The notes below the pieces were generated by a model. It saw only the letters and a list, made by a program, of their open reading frames with translations. It had not been told where the DNA came from and did not search any database. This document shows, piece by piece, positions 42,689 to 51,297 of a stretch of DNA of 64,000 nt. The stretch is from Halobacillus_B sp963739045 (lineage in GTDB: Bacteria > Bacillota > Bacilli > Bacillales > Halobacillaceae): NCBI GenBank assembly GCA_963739045.1, contig CAVTYY010000004.1, forward strand, positions 1,054,001 to 1,118,000, in the 5' to 3' direction. A program made the translations under genes and the position numbers. The first letter of the stretch is position 1, and the number at the start of each line of letters is the position of its first letter.

Positions 42689-43321
42689 ATGTTTGTAAAA
42701 AGCATAATGAAACCACCTCACAAATCTCATACAGCCAAAGAATCTGCTTCGCTGTCCGAGGTTTTAGACGTACTCAATCGACACGACATTCAAGCAATGC
42801 CTGTTCTTGAAGGAACCAGTTTTATAGGGATGGTTTCTAAGGAAATTATTTACAGAGCTTATTTCAATAGTGATAAGTCAAAAGAAATTTTCCTGAATGA
42901 AACACCTGTCAGAGAAATAGTTGAGAAAGAAGACTACCACATTCATAATGAAGAAGTCTTTGAACAGACGCTCCCTGCCTTTAAAGGATTTCCTGTTCTT
43001 GCGGTTGTAGATCCTGATAAGAAATTTTTAGGATTAGTTACCAGGTTTGATGTTATCGAACAATTTGAGAGTGCATTTGGCTCGAAGAAAAAAGGTATTA
43101 GAATTGCCTTTACATCTGAAGAATCAGTAGGGAGAATCGAACGTTTAGGGGATATTATCAGGAATTATCATGAAAACGTAATTTCTCTTGCTACTTTTGA
43201 TGAAACGGATAAATTAGCAAGAAGAATTGTATTGAAGGTTGAGAGCAGAAATAATATCAAACAGTTTACGAATAAGCTGGAGAAGAATGGTTTTAGAATC
43301 TTAAGTGTGAAAGAGGTATAG
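42689..43321 (+). CDS. CBS-domain protein with C-terminal ACT-like segment
   Basis: A 210-residue cytoplasmic protein with a tandem CBS pair (about 1-60 and 70-130; VKSIMKP at the start and GLVTRFDVIEQF at the end). A C-terminal ACT-like part (about 140-208) with VISLATFD and LEKNGFRILSVKEV follows. CBS pairs bind adenosine nucleotides, so a sensor role is likely. The start may also be TTG 42683; AAGGGGA suits both. Partner unknown. Confidence 0.78.
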   Translation: MFVKSIMKPPHKSHTAKESASLSEVLDVLNRHDIQAMPVLEGTSFIGMVSKEIIYRAYFNSDKSKEIFLNETPVREIVEKEDYHIHNEEVFEQTLPAFKGFPVLAVVDPDKKFLGLVTRFDVIEQFESAFGSKKKGIRIAFTSEESVGRIERLGDIIRNYHENVISLATFDETDKLARRIVLKVESRNNIKQFTNKLEKNGFRILSVKEV

Positions 43322-43328
43322 ATCGCAG

Positions 43329-43367
43329 CCGCTAAGACTTTGATTCCAAGTTTTAGCGGTTTTTTTA
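43329..43367 (+). terminator. Terminator of the CBS gene
   Basis: CCGCTAA/TTAGCGG with an inner ACTT/AAGT stem and T7, 7 nt after the stop. Confidence 0.9.
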
Positions 43368-43404
43368 TTTTAAAAAGCAGCAGAGTAAAGGGGACAAAAT
43401 TGGA

Positions 43405-44178
43405 GTGTCTAACATAATAATCTGGATCTGCGGTATCCTTTTAGCAGGGATTCTTCTTCTTGCCACCATGTATGGATTAGCCCGCCGCAATACCATTAAT
43501 GTACATAAAGTATTTCAATCGAAGGAAGATGGAAAGCAATTAACCATATTCTTTATTTCAGATATACACAATCGCTATATACAAGATAAAATGCTGTCAA
43601 AAGTGGATGTCAAGATCGACGTTGTTATTATTGGTGGAGATTTAGCAGATAAACGGGTCTCGATTATGAAATTACTTGAGAATATTCACCGCTTGCAGAG
43701 ATGGGGAAGTCCGATTTATTTTATTCCAGGTAATAACGACCACGAATTAATTGAAGCAAGTATAGTTGACCTTTTGTACCAGGAAGGGGTTCATGTTCTC
43801 TCCAATCGAGATGTTGACCTGTCGCTCGATGGACGTCTGTCCTGTACTCTCAGCGGGATGGATCCTTACTATCTGGTGCCGAGAAGACACTCTTCCCTCG
43901 TGAAAGACGCAGACAATTTTCAAATTCTTACCGTTCACGATCCGATGGTTTTTCAACACATGAATGAGGAAGATAAAGGCAGATTTGAATTAATACTCAC
44001 CGGGCACACTCACGGCGGTCAAATTAGATTTCTTGGTTTTGGGCCGTTTACAAGAGGCGGTTGGTTTGAACAACAGGGGTATTCATTACTCATTAGTGAA
44101 GGTTATGGTACGTCATTACTGCCGCTAAGACTGGGGACGAGAGCAGAGTGCCATGTCATTGAGATCTTACCTGGATAA
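43405..44178 (+). CDS. ypbG: Metallophosphoesterase, YpbG-like
   Basis: A 257-residue calcineurin-type phosphoesterase anchored by an N-terminal helix (about 3-24). Metal motifs: SDIHN (D-x-H, about 53-57), GGDLAD (about 77-82), GNNDHE (about 112-117), and GHTHGG (about 201-206). The start is GTG with AAAGGGG 11 nt upstream. Orthologous position to B. subtilis ypbG. Substrate unknown. Confidence 0.87.
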   Translation: MSNIIIWICGILLAGILLLATMYGLARRNTINVHKVFQSKEDGKQLTIFFISDIHNRYIQDKMLSKVDVKIDVVIIGGDLADKRVSIMKLLENIHRLQRWGSPIYFIPGNNDHELIEASIVDLLYQEGVHVLSNRDVDLSLDGRLSCTLSGMDPYYLVPRRHSSLVKDADNFQILTVHDPMVFQHMNEEDKGRFELILTGHTHGGQIRFLGFGPFTRGGWFEQQGYSLLISEGYGTSLLPLRLGTRAECHVIEILPG

Positions 44179-44194
44179 AGAGCTTAATCATAAG

Positions 44195-44245
44195 TTGTAT
44201 AAAATATATACAAATTTTACACATGGTTTTCTTTTCAATTATAAT
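44195..44245 (+). promoter_or_regulatory. Promoter and palindromic operator of the CarH-like gene
   Basis: TTTACA (44216-44221), 18 bp, TATAAT (44240-44245). Just upstream, TTGTATA-5 nt-TATACAA (44195-44213) is a perfect inverted repeat. Its halves fit TnTACA, the half-site recognised by CarH/CarA-type regulators, and the -35 itself has this form. Autoregulation is a reasonable guess. Confidence 0.6.
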
Positions 44246-44277
44246 AGAAGTAAATGAAATATGTGGAGGAACAGCTG

Positions 44278-45177
44278 ATGGGAACCACTCAACCTAAATA
44301 TAATATTAAGGCAGTATCAAGAATGATTGGAATTCAGCCCGGCACGTTAAGGGCATGGGAGCGGCGCTACCAAATGATTTGTCCAGTACGAAATGAAGCT
44401 GGGCACCGTTTATATACGGACGATCATATAAGAATTCTGGAGTGGCTCAAGGAAAAAGTTAATAAAGGATTTACCATTTCCCAGGCTGTCGCCTTGTTAG
44501 AAAATAATAAAGATACCATTAAAGATTCTCATCAATCCGAGAATCGAAGCGAGATGGATAATATAGAAGAGCAGCTTATGGACGCGCTGCTGTCTTTTAA
44601 TGAGAAAAAGGCCCAGCAGTACCTGGATCAGGCATTTAGTCTTTTTTCCCCCGAGACTGTCGCGATTGAAATCATTGGACCGATCCTCGTGAAAACAGGC
44701 GATCTGTGGGAGGATAACAAGATAACAAGTGCCCACGAACATTTTTCCAGCCACTTTTTAAAGTCAAGGATCGGTATGATGCTGCTTTCTATACCAACTG
44801 CTGCTATTCATCCCAAAGCTCTCCTCGTATGCGGACCAAATGAGAAACACGAACTGGGTTTAATGATTTTTGCATTGTATTTAAAACGTCAAGGATATGA
44901 TGTGGTGTATTTAGGACAAAGCATTGCTGGAGGGGATATTGATCTCGTCATCGATGAAATCAGCCCGGCATATTTGTTTATGTCTTGCACCTTGCTTAAG
45001 AATATTTCTATCTCGCTGCGGCTGGCCGAGTCCTTGCAACAGAAGTTCCCGAAATTACAAATCGGACTAGGTGGCTATGCTTATGACCAGTTATCAGAAT
45101 TTGATAAAAAAAGAATGGCGCCATACGTGGTTGGCAACAATATGAAAGATTGGGATTTATGGCTGAATAAGCGATAA
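44278..45177 (+). CDS. MerR-type, B12-binding CarH/LitR-like transcriptional regulator
   Basis: A 299-residue regulator with three parts. The N-terminal MerR winged helix (about 8-75) has IQPGTLRAWERRY. A four-helix cobalamin cap (about 95-175) holds Trp144, Glu154 and His155, an exact W-x9-EH motif. A Rossmann-type B12 domain (about 180-290) has Glu189-x-His191-x2-Gly194. In CarH these correspond to the light-sensing cap motif and the lower cobalt ligand, with nearly the same His-His spacing (36 against 35). ATG 44278 has GGAGGAAC upstream; the ATG at 44254 does not. In the dark, AdoCbl-bound CarH is a tetrameric repressor that light breaks up. Target genes are not in the window. Confidence 0.85.
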   Translation: MGTTQPKYNIKAVSRMIGIQPGTLRAWERRYQMICPVRNEAGHRLYTDDHIRILEWLKEKVNKGFTISQAVALLENNKDTIKDSHQSENRSEMDNIEEQLMDALLSFNEKKAQQYLDQAFSLFSPETVAIEIIGPILVKTGDLWEDNKITSAHEHFSSHFLKSRIGMMLLSIPTAAIHPKALLVCGPNEKHELGLMIFALYLKRQGYDVVYLGQSIAGGDIDLVIDEISPAYLFMSCTLLKNISISLRLAESLQQKFPKLQIGLGGYAYDQLSEFDKKRMAPYVVGNNMKDWDLWLNKR

Positions 45178-45305
45178 AAGCTATGACTTTGACTAAATTG
45201 TTGTCCCCCATCTATTTTGTCAGATATAATTTGAAAAAGGGTGCCATTATCGCACTTCTCATCATAAGATATAGATAACACATAATTGAGACAGGGGGCG
45301 ATCAT

Positions 45306-45890
45306 GTGCGAGTAGAAAGACTTACGAACGAGAAGTTTAAAATATTTCTCACTTTCGATGACTTAATGGATAGGGGACTCACTCGAGATGAGCTGTGGAA
45401 TGATCTTCCCAGAGTGCATCGTATCTTCAGTGATATGATGTATGATGCGGGAATTGAGCTTGGAGTCGAGCTGAATGGTGTTCTCCTTGTCCAAGTTTAT
45501 CTATTACAAGCGCAAGGAATGTTAGTAGTAGTTACGAGGACAGAAGCAGATGACTTAGATGAAGATGAAGACTATATGGAAATGAAAGTCACGCTTGATG
45601 AAAGTAAAGAAATGATGTTTATTTTTAATGATTTTGAAGATGTCATTCAGGCAGGTGTGCATTTATATCAATTAGGTGTAAGCGGAGGCAGTGTGTTTTC
45701 CTACAATGATGATTATTATATGCTGTTTGAGGATGAAGACATTATCCACCTTGATCCAGAACAAGTAATCGCTTTGTTGTCTGAGTTTGCCTCAGCATCT
45801 GCTGCTACATCCTACCGATTAAGAGAGTATGGAAATACAATTATGGATGGGCAGGCTTGTAAAACTATTTTTGAATATTTTTCTAATTAA
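45306..45890 (+). CDS. mecB: MecA-family adaptor protein MecB (YpbH)
   Basis: A 194-residue adaptor (the same length as B. subtilis YpbH) that delivers substrates to ClpC-ClpP. The N-terminal substrate-binding part starts RVERLTNEKFKIFLTFDDL; an acidic linker (DDLDEDEDY, about 81-89) and the C-terminal ClpC-binding domain follow. The start is GTG, 8 nt after AGGGGGCG. Both MecA and YpbH belong to this family; position beside gudB favours YpbH. Confidence 0.85.
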   Translation: MRVERLTNEKFKIFLTFDDLMDRGLTRDELWNDLPRVHRIFSDMMYDAGIELGVELNGVLLVQVYLLQAQGMLVVVTRTEADDLDEDEDYMEMKVTLDESKEMMFIFNDFEDVIQAGVHLYQLGVSGGSVFSYNDDYYMLFEDEDIIHLDPEQVIALLSEFASASAATSYRLREYGNTIMDGQACKTIFEYFSN

Positions 45891-45899
45891 TAACCGTCC

Positions 45900-45933
45900 A
45901 GAACGATGCTGAAGAGAAGCTTCGTTCTTTTTT
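45900..45933 (+). terminator. Terminator of mecB
   Basis: AGAACGA and TCGTTCT with inner GCT/AGC pairing, then a T-run; 10 nt after the stop. Confidence 0.88.
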
Positions 45934-46026
45934 ATTTTTTAAATAGAAGCACTGGATTGATCATGTTAAGATATAAAAGTACAGAATTATGATTGATAGA
46001 GGTAAACTCGGAATGGAGTGTAATAA

Positions 46027-46971
46027 ATGAAGATTGCGGTATTATATGGGGGAACTTCAGGTGAGCGGGAAGTTTCACTTTCCACAGGTAAAGGTATAGT
46101 TAAAGCATTAGAGAATAAGGGCCATGAAGTCATAGGAATTGATTTTCAGCCTCATAAATTAGATGAAATTATTTCTTTGCAGGTCGATCTAGTATTCATA
46201 GGCTTACATGGGAAATTTGGCGAAGATGGCAAGATTCAAGGTCTATTAGACATGCTTGAGATACCTTACGTTGGTTCTGGAGTTCTAGCTTCTGCTCTTG
46301 CTATGGATAAAGCAAAATCAAAGCAAATCTTTCAATTAAACGGACTTCAAACGGCAAAAAGCAAGACCTACGAAGTTCATTCAGATTTTAGTGTTGAAGA
46401 GACTTCAAAAGATATCCTGACTTCGTTTAGCCTGCCATTTGTGGTGAAGCCAAATCAAGAAGGCTCTACACTGGGATTAACGATTGTGAAGCAGGAGGAG
46501 TTGCTAGAGCAGGCGCTTATTACAGCATCCAAATCTGATTCTGTTATATTAGTGGAAGACTATGTAAAAGGGAAAGAGGTAACGGTTCCGGTCGTAGGCA
46601 GGCAAAGTGATGAACGTGCACTTCCCGTAATAGAAATAATTCCTAAAAATGAGTATTATGATTTTGATTCCAAGTATCAGCCAGGGGGCAGTGAACATAT
46701 TGTACCTGCTGATTTGGAAGGCAGGCTGACGACACAACTGCAGGAGGAAGCCGTTCAAGCCCATCAATTACTGGGGTGTAATGTATATTCAAGGGTGGAT
46801 TTTATTATTAACGAGGAGAACCAACCCATCATACTTGAAGTAAACACCCTTCCAGGGATGACACCTACCAGCTTGTTTCCAGATTCAGCTAAGGTGATAG
46901 GATGGAGTTATGACGACCTAATTCAGAAATTTGTCGAACTTTCTGCGGTCGAAAAGAAACAAGTGTTGTAA
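46027..46971 (+). CDS. ddl: D-alanine--D-alanine ligase
   Basis: A 314-residue ATP-grasp enzyme joining two D-alanines for the peptidoglycan stem peptide. GGTSGEREVSLSTG is near the N-terminus, VGSGVLASALAMDK near 83-96, the grasp loop GSTLGL near 148, and NTLPGMTPTSLFP near the C-terminus, where Asn binds Mg and Ser/Thr the substrate. Preceded by a promoter-like AT-rich stretch and TGGAGTG. In B. subtilis ddl lies beside murF, so its place before gudB is a rearrangement or second copy. Confidence 0.93.
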   Translation: MKIAVLYGGTSGEREVSLSTGKGIVKALENKGHEVIGIDFQPHKLDEIISLQVDLVFIGLHGKFGEDGKIQGLLDMLEIPYVGSGVLASALAMDKAKSKQIFQLNGLQTAKSKTYEVHSDFSVEETSKDILTSFSLPFVVKPNQEGSTLGLTIVKQEELLEQALITASKSDSVILVEDYVKGKEVTVPVVGRQSDERALPVIEIIPKNEYYDFDSKYQPGGSEHIVPADLEGRLTTQLQEEAVQAHQLLGCNVYSRVDFIINEENQPIILEVNTLPGMTPTSLFPDSAKVIGWSYDDLIQKFVELSAVEKKQVL

Positions 46972-47018
46972 TCGCTTACAAAAAGTCGTAAAATTGCGAG
47001 GGAAATGAGTGATTACTG

Positions 47019-47048
47019 CTTTCTTTCGCACGAAGGAAAGTGTATACT
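47019..47048 (+). promoter_or_regulatory. Palindrome and -10 element of gudB
   Basis: CTTTCTTTCG-CA-CGAAGGAAAG (47019-47040) is a 10+10 bp inverted repeat with one G-T mismatch. TATACT (47043-47048) follows at once. The palindrome takes the place of a -35, so a regulator probably binds there. Confidence 0.55.
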
Positions 47049-47100
47049 ATTGACTGAAAGATGACCCGAAGCGAATGGATTTGATATAGGAGGTAAATTG

Positions 47101-48381
47101 ATGGTAGCCGATAAGCCAGCAGATACTGCTAACGAGAAAAATGACAAACTTGATGTGTTAAAATCTACTCAAACGGTAGTCAAAAAAGCCTTAGATAAAT
47201 TGGGGTACCCTGATGAAGTTTATGAATTACTTAAAGAACCAGTTCGAATGATGACGGTTCGCATACCTGTAAGAATGGATAATGACTCTGTGAAAATATT
47301 TACAGGATATCGTGCCCAGCATAATGACGCAGTCGGACCAACGAAGGGTGGGGTACGTTTCCATCCAAACGTGTCTGAAAAAGAAGTAAAAGCGCTATCT
47401 ATCTGGATGAGTTTAAAAGCTGGAATTGTAGATCTACCTTACGGTGGTGGTAAAGGGGGCATAGTTTGTGACCCTCGTGAAATGTCCTTCCGTGAATTGG
47501 AGGGTATCAGCCGCGGGTATGTGCGTGCAATCAGTCAAATTGTCGGACCAACGAAAGATATACCGGCACCGGATGTATTTACTAACTCACAAATTATGGC
47601 TTGGATGATGGATGAATACAGCCGTATAGATGAATTTAATAATCCTGGATTTATTACAGGTAAACCGCTCGTACTTGGCGGTTCACATGGACGCGAAACC
47701 GCGACAGCTAAAGGTGTGACGATCTGCATCGAAGAAGCTGCTAAGAAGAAGGCGATTAATTTAGAAGGAGCAAGAATTGTTGTTCAAGGCTTCGGAAACG
47801 CTGGAAGCTTTCTTGCTAAGTTTATGCATGATCGCGGTGCTAAAGTTATTGGAATATCTGATGCTTACGGTGGCTTGCATGATCCTGAAGGTTTAGATAT
47901 TGACTACTTACTAGATCGTCGTGACAGTTTTGGAACGGTCACTAATTTGTTCAAAAACACCATAACTAACCAAGAGTTGCTGGAACTGGATTGCGATATC
48001 CTTGTACCTGCAGCGATTGAGAATCAAATTACTGAAGATAATGCGTATAATGTGAAAGCATCTATCGTAGTCGAAGCGGCCAATGGACCGACGACATTGG
48101 ATGCAACGAGAATTTTATCGGAGAGAGGAATTTTACTTGTTCCGGACGTTCTGGCATCTGCAGGTGGAGTAACGGTATCTTACTTTGAGTGGGTCCAGAA
48201 TAAACAGGGATATTATTGGACTGAAGAAGAAGTAGAAGAGAAACTCCATAAGGTGATTATTAAAGGGTTTGATAACGTATACAAGACCGCTGAAACAAGA
48301 AGAGTCGACATGAGACTTGCTGCTTATATGGTCGGTGTTCGAAAAATGGCAGAGGCTTCACGATTCCGCGGATGGATATAA
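47101..48381 (+). CDS. gudB: NAD-specific glutamate dehydrogenase
   Basis: A 426-residue catabolic glutamate dehydrogenase. The catalytic Lys region DLPYGGGKGG (about 116-125), NAD fold motif GFGNAG (about 228-233) and C-terminal RVDMRLAAYMVGV are intact. B. subtilis 168 carries a 9-bp duplication that inactivates gudB; no such duplication exists here, so the enzyme should be active. ATG 47101 lies 6 nt after AGGAGGT; the TTG at 47098 is too close. Confidence 0.93.
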   Translation: MVADKPADTANEKNDKLDVLKSTQTVVKKALDKLGYPDEVYELLKEPVRMMTVRIPVRMDNDSVKIFTGYRAQHNDAVGPTKGGVRFHPNVSEKEVKALSIWMSLKAGIVDLPYGGGKGGIVCDPREMSFRELEGISRGYVRAISQIVGPTKDIPAPDVFTNSQIMAWMMDEYSRIDEFNNPGFITGKPLVLGGSHGRETATAKGVTICIEEAAKKKAINLEGARIVVQGFGNAGSFLAKFMHDRGAKVIGISDAYGGLHDPEGLDIDYLLDRRDSFGTVTNLFKNTITNQELLELDCDILVPAAIENQITEDNAYNVKASIVVEAANGPTTLDATRILSERGILLVPDVLASAGGVTVSYFEWVQNKQGYYWTEEEVEEKLHKVIIKGFDNVYKTAETRRVDMRLAAYMVGVRKMAEASRFRGWI

Positions 48382-48398
48382 GTTGATTCCTTAATCTA

Positions 48399-48428
48399 AA
48401 TCTCCTATCATTTACATGGTAGGAGATT
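48399..48428 (+). terminator. Terminator-like hairpin after gudB
   Basis: AATCTCCTATCA/TGGTAGGAGATT stem (one G-T pair) with 6-nt loop; only ATTTAT follows, so a weak terminator. Confidence 0.65.
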
Positions 48429-48475
48429 ATTTATGTGTATAATGTTCAAGCTTTTTTGAAAGAGGAGTGAAGAAG

Positions 48476-49474
48476 TTGCAACGACAACAACAGGTAATCA
48501 TTATAGGAGCAGGACCGTGCGGAATGAGTGCGGCAATAGAATTAAAAAAGCAAGGGATTGAACCACTGTTAATTGAAAAAGGAAATGTGGTAAATTCCAT
48601 TTATAACTATCCTACCCATCAGACCTTTTTCAGCTCTAGTGAAAAGCTTGAAATTGGAAATATTCCTTTCATTACGGAAAGACAAAAGCCGGTGAGAAAT
48701 GAGGCACTCGCTTATTATCGTTCTGTAGCAGAACGAGAAAGTTTAAACATTCATGCGTTTGAAAAAGTATCTCATGTAGAAAAAACTGGCGAAGGTTTTA
48801 CGGTGTATACAGAAAGAAAAGATAAGCAGTCCCGTCAATATGGGGCAGAGCATATCATTGTCGCAACAGGCTACTATGACCAGCCCAATTATTTAGGTGT
48901 AAAAGGGGAAGAACTGCCAAAGGTTATGCACTACTTTAAGGAAGCTCATCCTTATTATAATAAAGATGTAGTAGTCATCGGCGGGAAAAATTCTGCGGCA
49001 GATGCCACCCTGGAATTAGTGAAATCGGGAGCGAGAGTTACTGTTCTTTACCGTGGTGAAGAATACTCGAAAAGTATCAAACCGTGGATTCTGCCTCAAT
49101 TTGAAGCTCTTGTAAATAAAGACATTGTACAGATGGAGTTCTGTGCAAACATTCAGGAAATCACAGAAGATGAAGTAGTCTATGAATGTAAAGGTCAGCA
49201 GAAACTGATAAAAAATGATTTTGTATTTGCTATGACAGGCTACCGTCCAGACCATAACTTTCTAACTGAAATGGGTGTAGAACTCGACAGTGAAACCGGC
49301 AGACCGGCTTTTAGTGAACATACAATGGAAACCAATGTTTCAGGTATTTATATTGCAGGAGTAATCGCTGCTGGTTACAATAATAATGAAATTTTCATTG
49401 AGAACGGTCGTTATCACGGAGGAAAGATTGCAGCTTCCATTGCCGATCACATTAAAAAGAAAGGTCATGTGTAG
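48476..49474 (+). CDS. ypdA: YpdA family bacillithiol-disulfide reductase
   Basis: A roughly 332-residue FAD/NADPH flavoprotein that reduces bacillithiol disulfide. The N-terminal FAD motif is GAGPCG, including the Cys thought to act in catalysis (about 11-16). The NADPH-binding motif is GGKNSAADA (about 165-173), and the C-terminal FAD contact is GIYIAG. TTG 48476 lies 7 nt after GAGGAG; the GTG at 48467 is inside that site. Position after gudB is as in B. subtilis. A terminator overlaps its last codons. Confidence 0.9.
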   Translation: MQRQQQVIIIGAGPCGMSAAIELKKQGIEPLLIEKGNVVNSIYNYPTHQTFFSSSEKLEIGNIPFITERQKPVRNEALAYYRSVAERESLNIHAFEKVSHVEKTGEGFTVYTERKDKQSRQYGAEHIIVATGYYDQPNYLGVKGEELPKVMHYFKEAHPYYNKDVVVIGGKNSAADATLELVKSGARVTVLYRGEEYSKSIKPWILPQFEALVNKDIVQMEFCANIQEITEDEVVYECKGQQKLIKNDFVFAMTGYRPDHNFLTEMGVELDSETGRPAFSEHTMETNVSGIYIAGVIAAGYNNNEIFIENGRYHGGKIAASIADHIKKKGHV

Positions 49475-49500
49475 AGTTTCCTCTGCCATGACCTTTCTTT
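49456..49500. terminator. Bidirectional terminator overlapping the ypdA stop
   Basis: AAAGAAAGGTCATG/CATGACCTTTCTTT, 14 perfect pairs extended inward by G-AGAG/CTCT-C pairs around TTTC. The ypdA stop codon lies inside it. On the minus strand a T-run serves ansA. Confidence 0.88.
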
Positions 49501-49531
49501 GCGTCCAAATAATTGTAGATTGAAAATCGGA

Positions 49532-50503
49532 TTAGTAACTGAACATAGGGGACAGTTCAATAGGGTTAGATGTCATTTCCAGAGCGACCATGAGTTTGAT
49601 TCTTGCTTTTGGTCCTGTCAGTCCATTAGCAAATATCAGCCCCATTTCTTTCAATTGCCGGCCGCCGCCAGGATATCCATATGTAGCTTGAACGATCCCT
49701 TGATAACAGCGGGAAACTAAGACTACGGGAATGTGGTCATCGATGACACGCTTGAGAGCCTCAACTGTTTCCGGGGGAAGGTTCCCCTGGCCTAATGCTT
49801 CGATTACAATTCCATCTACGCCGCTTTCTCTTACGGCATCTATCAGCAAACCATCCATGCCGGCATATGCTTTGATTAAAGATACATTTTTGTTTATTTT
49901 TTGAATAGGGTAGGAATCATGACCTGTCATTTTGTGATGAAAGAAAACCTCCTGTTTCGTAGTAATGCCAATAGGACCATACTGCGGACTTTGGAAAGTT
50001 GCAACGTTGCTGGTTGAAGTCTTCGTAACATTCTTAGCGGTGTGAATTTCATCATTCATCACTACGAGTACGCCTTTATCTTGAGCTTCATCACAGCAGG
50101 CTACTCGAATGGCGCTAAGTAAATTGTACAAGCCATCCGAGCCGATTTCATTGCTTGATCTCATTGCACCAGTGACGACTACTGGTTTCCGGGTCTGAAG
50201 AAATAAGTCGAGAAAATAGGCAGTTTCTTCAAGCGTATCAGTTCCATGGGTAATCACTATGCCATCATAATTCTTAACGGCCATTTTTTCATGGATTGAC
50301 TGTCCGAGTTTTAACATATGATCCGGACGAATGTGGGGGGAAGGCAAATAAAAGAGTATATCATCTTCTATTTGCACCTCATTTTTCAAGGTCGAAGAGA
50401 TTTCCTGTAAAGGGTGATTATCTGAAGTATTGACTTCTCCAGTTGCTTTATCTTCTTTCATGGAAATCGTTCCACCTGTATGAATGATTAGAATTTTCTT
50501 CAT
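49532..50503 (-). CDS. ansA: Type I L-asparaginase
   Basis: A 323-residue hydrolase of L-asparagine to aspartate and ammonia. The nucleophile Thr12 is in HTGGTIS, and the second motif HGTDTLEETAYFL, with catalytic Thr/Asp/Lys neighbours, is near 86-98. No signal peptide is present, so it is cytoplasmic. AGCAGGTG precedes the ATG. It is divergent from prsW. Confidence 0.95.
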   Translation of the reverse strand: MKKILIIHTGGTISMKEDKATGEVNTSDNHPLQEISSTLKNEVQIEDDILFYLPSPHIRPDHMLKLGQSIHEKMAVKNYDGIVITHGTDTLEETAYFLDLFLQTRKPVVVTGAMRSSNEIGSDGLYNLLSAIRVACCDEAQDKGVLVVMNDEIHTAKNVTKTSTSNVATFQSPQYGPIGITTKQEVFFHHKMTGHDSYPIQKINKNVSLIKAYAGMDGLLIDAVRESGVDGIVIEALGQGNLPPETVEALKRVIDDHIPVVLVSRCYQGIVQATYGYPGGGRQLKEMGLIFANGLTGPKARIKLMVALEMTSNPIELSPMFSY

Positions 50504-50598
50504 GAATTTACACCTGCTTCCATTTCGTTTGTTCCTTTTCCTCTTTCTTCATGATACGATGAAATGTATGGGAAAGAAAGAGAGAGGGCTGATGTATT

Positions 50599-51249
50599 AT
50601 GGCCATTTTGACGGCGGCCATTGCTCCTGCCATAGCTATCATGACTTTTATATATTTGACAAAGCGAATTGCACTGGAGCCATTGCCGCTTATTATTAGA
50701 ATGTTTATTATCGGTGCAATCTTAGTTTTCCCGCTCATGTTTATTCAATATGCTTTCGAAAGCGAAGGCTTCTTTCAATCGCATTTTCTCCGTTCGCTGT
50801 TTTTAGCAGGGTTACTGGAAGAGTTTTTTAAATGGTTTTTCCTTCTCTTTGTTGCCTATAGGCATGCTAACTTTGACCATCCGTATGACGGAATCATATA
50901 TGGAGTTTCCGTCAGTTTAGGTTTTGCAACGGTTGAAAATATCATTTACTTATTTGCTAATGGCATTCAAATTGCAATGCTGCGTGCCATCTTTCCTGTT
51001 TCTTCTCATGCTTTATTTGGTATCTTAATGGGTTATTACATGGGTAAAGCGAAGTTTACCAGAGCTTCAAGAAGACTATATCTTTCTATTTCTTTGTTGA
51101 TCCCGTTTATCTTACATAGTGTTTATGATTATATCTTATCCGTAAAGCAGCACTCCTGGATGTATTGGATTACTCCTTTCATGATTGTTTTATGGATTAT
51201 CAGTGTAAGGAAAATTCGACTTGCTAATCAACAGCCAAAACAGATTTGA
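50599..51249 (+). CDS. prsW: Intramembrane protease PrsW
   Basis: A 216-residue membrane protease with about seven helices. Conserved motifs are EEFFKW (about 75-80), FATVENIIY with the second Glu (about 112-120), and HALFGILMGY (about 138-147). In B. subtilis PrsW makes the first cut in anti-sigma factor RsiW. The sigX-rsiX pair in this window raises the question of substrate choice. Confidence 0.93.
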   Translation: MAILTAAIAPAIAIMTFIYLTKRIALEPLPLIIRMFIIGAILVFPLMFIQYAFESEGFFQSHFLRSLFLAGLLEEFFKWFFLLFVAYRHANFDHPYDGIIYGVSVSLGFATVENIIYLFANGIQIAMLRAIFPVSSHALFGILMGYYMGKAKFTRASRRLYLSISLLIPFILHSVYDYILSVKQHSWMYWITPFMIVLWIISVRKIRLANQQPKQI

Positions 51250-51264
51250 CATAGGATTATATCT

Positions 51265-51297
51265 AAACCTCCCTCTTTCCAGGGGAGGTTTTTTTTG
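51265..51297 (+). terminator. Terminator of prsW
   Basis: AAACCTCCC/GGGAGGTTT stem, 9-nt loop and T8. Confidence 0.92.

Noticed and set aside
44207..44221. CarH operator of the Thermus type (11-bp direct repeats)
   Set aside because: Two TnTACA copies are 9 bp apart, not 11, so only the inverted repeat is reported as candidate operator.
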